DNA of 64,000 bases from the NCBI RefSeq assembly GCF_019904235.1, contig NZ_CP063202.1:1116001-1180000 (forward strand), written 5' to 3'. This DNA comes from Erythrobacter sp. SCSIO 43205. GTDB taxonomy: Bacteria; Pseudomonadota; Alphaproteobacteria; Sphingomonadales; Sphingomonadaceae. Position numbers and translations under genes: made by a program. This document shows, in pieces, positions 57,819 through 64,000 of this stretch (positions are counted from its first letter, which is position 1; each line of letters opens with the position of its first letter). A model generated the notes under the pieces. The model had not been told where the DNA came from, made no database searches, and saw nothing but the letters and a program-made list of their open reading frames with translations.

Positions 57819-60800
57819 TGGCTGACACCGATACCAACACCGCATCTCCTTCAACGCGCCGCATATGGGCCAAGCGTTTGGGCTGGGCGCTTGCGATTGT
57901 GCTCACCCCTCTGGCGCTCGCCGCGTTGTTTTTGTCGACACCCATTGGCAAACGCTTTGTCGCCGATCAGATCGCAAGCATCGCCCCTGCCTCTGGGCTC
58001 AGGTTCGAGGTGGGGCGGATTGAAGGCGACATCTATTCCGATGCGGTCTTGCGCGATGTGGTGCTCAAAGATCCCAAAGGCGTATTTCTGACGGTTCCTG
58101 AAGTGGAGCTCAACTGGCGGCCTCTCGCATGGATTTGGTCGGGGTTGGACATCCGCGAGCTGACCGCTCGCCGTGGTCGATTGGAGCGTTTGCCAGAACT
58201 GCTCCCCGGCGATCCCGATGCGCCGATCCTTCCCGATTTTGACATTCGCATCGACAAGCTGGCGCTTGAGAACTTCAAGCTTTCCGAAGGGGTCGCCGGA
58301 GACATCGAGCAGCGTGTCGATTTTACGGCTGCGGTTGATATTCGCAAAGGCCGCGCGCTGATTGAGGCTGATGGCAAATTTGGGACCAGCGATACGCTTG
58401 CGCTTCTACTGGACGCAGAGCCCGACGGGGATCGCTTTGATCTGAACCTTGATTACAAGGCGGCTGCTGACGGGCCCATTGCACGGCTGACAGGCCTGTC
58501 TGCTGCTTATCGTGCGCGCGTTCTGGGCGAGGGCACATGGGGCAGTTGGACGGGGCATGGCCTTGTCACGCGGCAAAAGGGCGAAGATGCGGCCGCGCGC
58601 GTTGCCGCTTTCAGGCTCACCAATGAAAGCGGGCGTTATGGCCTCCTGGGGATGGTCACGCCGCGCTTGGAAAGCGGCTCGCTCCTTGATCGCAGCTTTG
58701 CAGGCGGCCTCGCGGTCAATATTGCAGGCACACTCGAAGAAAGCCTGTTTGATGGGACGATTATCGGTGTCAGCGACGCTTTGGATGTGCGCGGACAAGG
58801 GGAAATCGACCTTGCGCGCAACCGGGTTGATGGCTTCGACCTCAACGCAACTTTGCGTAATCCCGACTTGCTCGCACCCGCCGCCCGGTTCGAGGATGCG
58901 CGTCTAGCAGCCACGTTCGATGGGCGATTTAGCGACCTTACAATTGACCACGAATTGACCCTTGCGCGGCTTGTCGCAGGCGGCGGGGTGAGTGCCACCC
59001 AACTTGCGAACAGCGGCGAGGCGAGCTTCAACGGCTCGACTTTGCGAGTCCCGATCAATGTGACGGCGCGAGCGGTCGAGACGGGCAATGCAGCAATTGA
59101 TCCGCGTCTTGTAGACGGCCGGCTCGACGGGATGCTGACCATTTCTGGAAACGAGCTTGCCGCCGACAACACGCGCATCACCTTTCCCGATTTGACCGGC
59201 GATCTTTCCTTGCGGGGCAACCTTGCGCAAGGAGCCTTCGCATTGGCTGGACCTGTGAGGGCGCGCAGCCTCTCGCTTGATGGTGTGGGCGAAGTGACAG
59301 CCGAAGCCAAACTGCTCGCCAAATTCGGCAGCAATGTGCCGTGGTCGGTTCGGGCCAATTTTGCTGGCGTCGCAGGACAATTCACGAACGGCTCCATCCG
59401 CACGATAGCGGGCAAGCGGCTGCGCTTTGCAGGAGCGCTCGGTGTGGGGGCTCAAAGCCCGCTTGTCGTGCGCGACGTCGTGTTGACAAGCGATCTGCTT
59501 GAGGCGCGCCTTGATACCAGGATTGCTGGCGGGCGGACGACGATTTCGGGTGCCGGGTCGCAGGCGCGCTATGGCGATTTCGCCTTTGATGCAGAGCTTG
59601 CACCGGGCGGACCGCGCGCGGATGTGACGCTCGCTAATCCCTATCCGCCCGCCGGTGTCGAAGATGTACGGCTCACCATTGCGCCCGAAGACCAAGGCTT
59701 TGCAATTGATGTCGCGGGTCAGTCCATGCTCGGCCCGTTTGAGGGTGCGCTTGCCCTGCAATTGCCGCAAGATAGCGCTGCACGCATCGATATAGACGCG
59801 CTTCGCATTTATCGGACCAACGTGACCGGTTCTATTGCGCTGGGCGAAGAGGCGGTTTCTGGTGATCTGGCCGTCGCTGGAGGCGGGCTTGATGGCACCA
59901 TTTCTCTTTCCGCAGCCCCCGGCGGCGGGCAAGCCTTCGACGTCGATCTTGCGGCGCGATCCTTGCGCTTTGGCGGAGATGTGACGGCGGCGGTCGCTTA
60001 CGCTGACATCACAGCCAATGGCAGCTTTAGCGGCAATACCAGCCGGGTTCAGGGCAGCGTTGCAGGACGCGATCTGGAATTTGGCGCGCTTAAACTTCAT
60101 GCTTTTGATGCTCGCTCACAGATCGTTGACGGGACGGGTACTCTTCAGGCTTCGATTGCCGGACGGCGCGCTGATCGTTTCCAATTGAAGCTCGACGGGA
60201 ACTTTGCGCCAAGCCGCATCGCTCTTATCGCCAGCGGTGAATATGGCGGACGCCCCATCACCATGCCGCGCCGCGCTGTCCTGACCGCTTTGGATGAAGG
60301 CGGATATGCACTTGCGCCAACGCAGATCGGTTTTGCCCGCGGCTTCACCCTGCTCGAAGGGCGGCTGGGCGGCGATGAAACGGTTATCAATGCCAGTTTT
60401 GCGCAGATGCCCTTGCGACTTGCCGATCTGGTGGGCGCGAACCTTGGGCTTGGCGGGCGCTTGTCTGGCAAGATAAACGTGTCGCAAAACGGGAATGGGC
60501 CTCTCACTGGTAACGCAAAGTTCAAAGTGGATGGCTTCACGCGGTCCGGACTTGTCCTTTCCTCGCGCCCCGTCGATATTTTCGCCGTCGCCAATCTGTC
60601 GCCCGGCGAGCTTGCAGTGGGCGCACGACTGACCGAGGATGACAAGACCCTTGGCCGTCTTGATGCGCGCATCAACGGCATTGGGCGAGGCCGTGCGTCT
60701 GGCCAGTCTTTGACTGAGCGCATCATGCAAGGCCGCCTTGATGCAAGCCTTGGTTACGACGGCGCTGCCGAAGCGCTCTGGCGGCTGCTCGCAATTGAGA

Positions 60801-62029
60801 CATTTGACCTTACCGGACCGGCACAAGTTGAAGCCAGAGCCACTGGCACGCTCGCATCGCCGCGCATCACTGGCGATCTTGCAGGCGATGGCCTGAGGTT
60901 GCAAAGCGCGGTGTCAGGCACCGATGTTCGCGATCTGTCAGCGCGCGGACGGTTTGTCGATTCGCGCCTCAACCTCACCCGCTTTTCAGGCACCACAGAC
61001 GGTGGCGGCACAATCAGCGGAAGTGGCAGCGTCAATCTTGCCAATGTCTCCTCTGAGCGCGGGCCACAGATTGATCTGCGCCTTGCAGCCAATGATGCCC
61101 GACTGCTCAATGCTACCGGGCTTGAGGCGACCATTACCGGACCATTGCGCATCGTCTCCTCAGGCGTGGGCGGGACCATCGCGGGACGCGTAACCGTCGA
61201 CCGCGCCAGCTGGGCGCTCGGCACATCTGCCGAAGACATGAGCCTGCCCAATATCGCCACCAGAGAAATCGGCGGGGACGTGGGGCAAGCCTTCACCAGC
61301 ACCGCGTCGAACAGCGATTGGCGGTATCTTATCGATGCCAAGGCGCCTTCGCGCGTGGCGGTCGATGGCCTTGGGCTCGACAGCGAATGGGGCATCGACA
61401 TCAGATTGCGCGGCACTGTCTCTGACCCGCGCATTGGTGGTGAGGCAAGGCTGGTGCGCGGCGACTATCGTTTTGCCAACACAAGGTTCGAGCTTACCGA
61501 CGGATTGATCGAATTCGACGCGAATGTGCCCATCGACCCCCGGCTCGACATCGAAGCAAGGGCAAGCGCCGATGGCACCAATGTCACCATCGACATCACC
61601 GGCAATGCGCAAAGGCCGGAAATTGCCTTTTCATCGACACCCGCTCTGCCTGAGGAAGAGATCCTCGCACGGCTCCTTTACGGCGGCTCTGTCACCTCGC
61701 TTTCAGCAACCGATGCAATCCAGTTGGGGGCGGCGCTCGCCGCGCTTCAGGGCGGTGGCGGCGGGCCTGACCCGATTGGCGCATTGCGGCGCTCAATCGG
61801 GCTGGACCAGCTGCGCATCGTCAGCGCAGACCCCGCGCTTGGCAGAGGCACAGGCGTTGCCCTTGGTAAAAATCTCGGGCGGCGCGCTTATGTCGAACTG
61901 GTCACAGATGGGCAGGGGTATTCCGCAACGCAGGTCGAATATCGCATCACCAGCTGGCTTGCGCTTTTGGGGAGTGTGACCACCATCGGGCGTGACAGCG
62001 TTTTGGCCGAGATCAGCCGCGACTATTGA
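57818..62029 (+). CDS. tamB: TamB, translocation and assembly module subunit
   Basis: The 1403-residue protein has one N-terminal membrane anchor (about residues 17-36) and a very long beta-helical periplasmic body of the AsmA/TamB type, with many repeats of short strands. The C-terminal DUF490/TamB domain contains LVRGDYRFANTRFELTDGLI, ALPEEEILARLLYGG and AYVELVTDGQGYSATQVEY. It spans the periplasm and works with TamA; members of this family are now also linked to phospholipid transport to the outer membrane. The start overlaps the tamA stop by one base. It ends six bases before the convergent lysozyme stop. Confidence 0.96.
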   Translation: MADTDTNTASPSTRRIWAKRLGWALAIVLTPLALAALFLSTPIGKRFVADQIASIAPASGLRFEVGRIEGDIYSDAVLRDVVLKDPKGVFLTVPEVELNWRPLAWIWSGLDIRELTARRGRLERLPELLPGDPDAPILPDFDIRIDKLALENFKLSEGVAGDIEQRVDFTAAVDIRKGRALIEADGKFGTSDTLALLLDAEPDGDRFDLNLDYKAAADGPIARLTGLSAAYRARVLGEGTWGSWTGHGLVTRQKGEDAAARVAAFRLTNESGRYGLLGMVTPRLESGSLLDRSFAGGLAVNIAGTLEESLFDGTIIGVSDALDVRGQGEIDLARNRVDGFDLNATLRNPDLLAPAARFEDARLAATFDGRFSDLTIDHELTLARLVAGGGVSATQLANSGEASFNGSTLRVPINVTARAVETGNAAIDPRLVDGRLDGMLTISGNELAADNTRITFPDLTGDLSLRGNLAQGAFALAGPVRARSLSLDGVGEVTAEAKLLAKFGSNVPWSVRANFAGVAGQFTNGSIRTIAGKRLRFAGALGVGAQSPLVVRDVVLTSDLLEARLDTRIAGGRTTISGAGSQARYGDFAFDAELAPGGPRADVTLANPYPPAGVEDVRLTIAPEDQGFAIDVAGQSMLGPFEGALALQLPQDSAARIDIDALRIYRTNVTGSIALGEEAVSGDLAVAGGGLDGTISLSAAPGGGQAFDVDLAARSLRFGGDVTAAVAYADITANGSFSGNTSRVQGSVAGRDLEFGALKLHAFDARSQIVDGTGTLQASIAGRRADRFQLKLDGNFAPSRIALIASGEYGGRPITMPRRAVLTALDEGGYALAPTQIGFARGFTLLEGRLGGDETVINASFAQMPLRLADLVGANLGLGGRLSGKINVSQNGNGPLTGNAKFKVDGFTRSGLVLSSRPVDIFAVANLSPGELAVGARLTEDDKTLGRLDARINGIGRGRASGQSLTERIMQGRLDASLGYDGAAEALWRLLAIETFDLTGPAQVEARATGTLASPRITGDLAGDGLRLQSAVSGTDVRDLSARGRFVDSRLNLTRFSGTTDGGGTISGSGSVNLANVSSERGPQIDLRLAANDARLLNATGLEATITGPLRIVSSGVGGTIAGRVTVDRASWALGTSAEDMSLPNIATREIGGDVGQAFTSTASNSDWRYLIDAKAPSRVAVDGLGLDSEWGIDIRLRGTVSDPRIGGEARLVRGDYRFANTRFELTDGLIEFDANVPIDPRLDIEARASADGTNVTIDITGNAQRPEIAFSSTPALPEEEILARLLYGGSVTSLSATDAIQLGAALAALQGGGGGPDPIGALRRSIGLDQLRIVSADPALGRGTGVALGKNLGRRAYVELVTDGQGYSATQVEYRITSWLALLGSVTTIGRDSVLAEISRDY

Positions 62030-62035
62030 TCCTGC

Positions 62036-62764
62036 TTACGCATCACGCGCGTAGAGCATCGCCTCTTCGCGCCTGCGATTGACAAGCCCCTTAAGCACGC
62101 GCCCGCCCGCCTTGTTCCAGCGTTTGAACTCAGCCGCTGCGCCTTCGTAGTCTTGCGCCTTGTGTTTGCGCGTCAGCGTCGCGCGGGCAATCGCGCCAGT
62201 GTTATAGTGAAAGCTGACCATGGCATCGAACTGGCTTTGGGTGGTGGGCGTGTCGCCAATCGCGCGGGCGACATCAGCGGCATAGCGTTCTAGATCGTTT
62301 GCTAGGCGTGCGTTGCACTGATCCTGCGTCCAAACCGTTCGCGGACCGATGCGCTCACCTTGCTTAAGGCCCGCTCCGGTTGCGCCCCAGCCAATGGTCC
62401 ATGGCTCGCCCCCGGTGCCGGGATCAGGATAGGCCTCAACCAATCCGTCACGCCGCAATCGGGCGCACCCCTCAAAGCGTTTGATCAGCGCGATCCCATC
62501 AGGGCCAATGGTGTGCCTCGAACCGGCTTTTGCGCGCTTCTTGGCGATGTTGGTGACTGCGTTTGAGACACTTGAGACACTGTTCAGAGGCGAAAAATTC
62601 TCGCCCTCGTTTGGCGGGCCATCAAGCGCATCATCAAGCGCATCAACTTCCGACTGGCGAAAGCGTCGCCCCATTAGCTTTCTGACAAGGTCAAAGATGG
62701 GTTTTCGCGCGCGCGCTGCTGGGCCGACTTTGGGAGTGCTGGTGGAAGAAGAGTGGTCTGACAT
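62036..62764 (-). CDS. GH24 phage-type lysozyme with N-terminal extension
   Basis: The C-terminal 150 residues of this 242-residue protein are a GH24 muramidase: catalytic Glu98 in IKRFEGCARLRRDG, then Asp114 in AYPDPGTGG and Thr123 in EPWTIGWG, with FNYNTGAI-like FHYNTGAIARATL further on. It would cut the MurNAc-GlcNAc bond in peptidoglycan. The first 85 residues are polar, include a stretch encoded by a 27-bp dispersed repeat (NSVSSVSN, residues 61-68), and show no signal peptide. No phage genes are nearby, so it is probably a domesticated or stand-alone lysozyme. The route to the cell wall is unclear. Confidence 0.88.
   Translation of the reverse strand: MSDHSSSTSTPKVGPAARARKPIFDLVRKLMGRRFRQSEVDALDDALDGPPNEGENFSPLNSVSSVSNAVTNIAKKRAKAGSRHTIGPDGIALIKRFEGCARLRRDGLVEAYPDPGTGGEPWTIGWGATGAGLKQGERIGPRTVWTQDQCNARLANDLERYAADVARAIGDTPTTQSQFDAMVSFHYNTGAIARATLTRKHKAQDYEGAAAEFKRWNKAGGRVLKGLVNRRREEAMLYARDA
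62560..62586 (-). repeat. 27-bp dispersed repeat, copy inside the lysozyme gene
   Basis: Exact reverse complement of 28657-28683. In the lysozyme frame it encodes LNSVSSVSN and lies in the N-terminal linker, before the catalytic domain. Confidence 0.8.
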
Positions 62765-62982
62765 TTTGGAAACCTCGTGAGCGATTCGAGAAAGTAAACG
62801 AGGTCAAGGGATTAGGCACAAAAAGGCGGTGTAGGAAAATAGTCGCAAAGCCACACCTGATAGGATCGTCTGTGCTGTGCAGCGTATGAACTTACCACCT
62901 CGTCTCCCGATTTTTCGTTGGGCGAGAGGCTTCAAAAGAGAAGACACTCTTAATTAACAGCTACAACCTATCGCGCATACGC

Positions 62983-64000
62983 ATGGCATCAGTGCGATCA
63001 TCCTCGACTGCAAATGTTCAGGCCGATCTTACCCAATCAAGCGTGGGTGAGATTTATCGGCCTATCCTGCGCGGATATTTCGTTGTTTACGCGCTTTATT
63101 ACTCGCTCATGGTCGTGCTGAACTGGCTCAGCATGGAGATCAATCGCGATTTCCTGATGCTTGAAACAGCCACAGTGTTGGCAACGCTCTATGCGCTTGC
63201 CGGCTCCTGGATGATGCGCAAGTCACAGCCGGACATTGCCACACAGGCGCTGCTCTTGGGGATGAATCTTCTGGTGATTTGCAATGTATGGATTGCGCTC
63301 ACCATAGATTTTCGGCCGGAAAAGCTCACTTATTTCATCATAATGTCGATGCTGTTTGCGCTCGCGAGCCCCAGTTTCAGGCAATCCATCGTTGCCATTG
63401 CATTATCGCTTGGGGCGATGGTGAGCTTTGCGGACAGGCTCGACAGTGCGACCTTATCCGCATTTGGCTTTCTCAGCTTCGCGGCGGCCATGTCTTCGCT
63501 TGCCATCGCTTTTTACCTCAGGAAAGCCATCACGCGTATCGCCCTTGCCAACAACCAAGCGCGTGCGGAATTGTCAGAGGCAATGGCTCTTAGTGCTGAA
63601 ATGCGCGACCAATCCTTGTCCGACAGCCTCACCAAACTGCCCAATCGCCGTGCCTTTTTCGAAGCGCTTGGCCGTGTGGTAAGTGCATATGACGAGCAGT
63701 TGCCCGAAAATTCAGCGCGAGAAGATCAGACATGGCTGGTCCTGCTTGATCTCGACGGCTTCAAGGCGGTCAATGATGTGCACGGTCACAAGGCAGGCGA
63801 TCTGCTTCTCCAGGCCATCTCAGAGCGTCTGAGTGAATTTGCGAAGGAGGGCGCACACATCAGCCGGATGGGGGGCGATGAGTTCAATATGATTCTCACC
63901 GGGATTGCCGATGAGGAAGAGCTCTATGACCGGTGCAGCGCGCTTCTTCTGGAACTTGCTGCGCCCTATTACATCGAAGGGCGCCAGGTGCGGGTGTCGT
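62983..64000 (+). CDS. Membrane GGDEF protein, probable diguanylate cyclase (3' end missing)
   Basis: The frame runs from ATG 62983 to the window end without a stop, 339 codons. An N-terminal part of about 170 residues has several hydrophobic helices (for example GYFVVYALYYSLMVVLNWL and FLSFAAAMSSLAIAFYL). The GGDEF domain starts at SLTKLPNRRAFF near residue 212 and has LLDLDGFKAVNDVHGH and the intact active site GGDEF at residues 297-301. It should make cyclic di-GMP. The positions of the RxxD inhibitory site read KEGA, so product inhibition is probably absent. An EAL domain may follow beyond the window. Confidence 0.92.
   Translation, partial: MASVRSSSTANVQADLTQSSVGEIYRPILRGYFVVYALYYSLMVVLNWLSMEINRDFLMLETATVLATLYALAGSWMMRKSQPDIATQALLLGMNLLVICNVWIALTIDFRPEKLTYFIIMSMLFALASPSFRQSIVAIALSLGAMVSFADRLDSATLSAFGFLSFAAAMSSLAIAFYLRKAITRIALANNQARAELSEAMALSAEMRDQSLSDSLTKLPNRRAFFEALGRVVSAYDEQLPENSAREDQTWLVLLDLDGFKAVNDVHGHKAGDLLLQAISERLSEFAKEGAHISRMGGDEFNMILTGIADEEELYDRCSALLLELAAPYYIEGRQVRVS

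Noticed and set aside
58904..60100. Minus-strand ORF of 398 codons in tamB
   Set aside because: Antisense to tamB; no family pattern and no ribosome binding site seen.

Overview
The window is one chromosomal segment of an alphaproteobacterium, most likely a sphingomonad of the Erythrobacteraceae. This rests on gene content and order: gatA/gatB, the block argS-SPOR-nagZ-scpA-scpB-tatABC, ispH-thrB-rnhA, a Caulobacter-type cpa/tad pilus cluster, large TonB-dependent receptors, and a GC-rich codon pattern. No species can be fixed from the sequence alone. I see no rRNA, tRNA, CRISPR array, insertion sequence or prophage. The first gene (gatA) and the last (a GGDEF protein) run off the window.

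Layout. 1-2.5 kb: end of gatA, three small ORFs and gatB, with a REP-like palindrome fused into the third ORF. 2.5-6.3 kb: a phytase-esterase-like protein, then a coupled three-gene exported operon with an M48 metalloprotease at its centre. 6.4-12.1 kb, minus strand: a small protein, a two-domain M16 protease and a penicillin-acylase-type Ntn hydrolase. 12.2-15.9 kb: clpB behind a good RpoH-type promoter, and two small exported proteins. 16-30 kb: two TonB-dependent receptors with lipid/acyl-CoA genes (thiolase, SDR, crotonase), TetR and MarR regulators, an M3 peptidase lipoprotein and a tandem pair of exported paralogues. 30-37.7 kb, minus strand: cpaA-cpaB-cpaC-cpaD-cpaE-tadB-tadC, with no cpaF ATPase where it is normally found. 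37.9-43.6 kb: an alpha/beta hydrolase, a DAO-type flavoprotein, a 58-residue YegP-like protein, then ispH-thrB-rnhA on the minus strand and a lipoprotein. 43.8-50.6 kb: argS through tatC. 50.6-62.8 kb: an amidohydrolase, a 3-hydroxyisobutyrate-dehydrogenase-like enzyme, threonine dehydratase, Bpt, TamA, TamB and a GH24 lysozyme. 63-64 kb: a membrane diguanylate cyclase, cut by the window edge.

Functionally the segment mixes housekeeping (translation, isoprenoid and threonine pathways, chromosome segregation, Tat export, TamAB, protein quality control) with envelope and uptake functions. I found no clear new defence or mobile system. The items most worth a second look are regulatory or structural: an ispH leader hairpin that appears to hide its ribosome binding site, a perfect palindrome between divergent tetR and receptor genes, TGC-rich palindromes before a thiolase and inside the clpB promoter, a 27-bp dispersed repeat present once between genes and once inside the lysozyme gene, the tad cluster without cpaF, and two sets of uncharacterised exported proteins.
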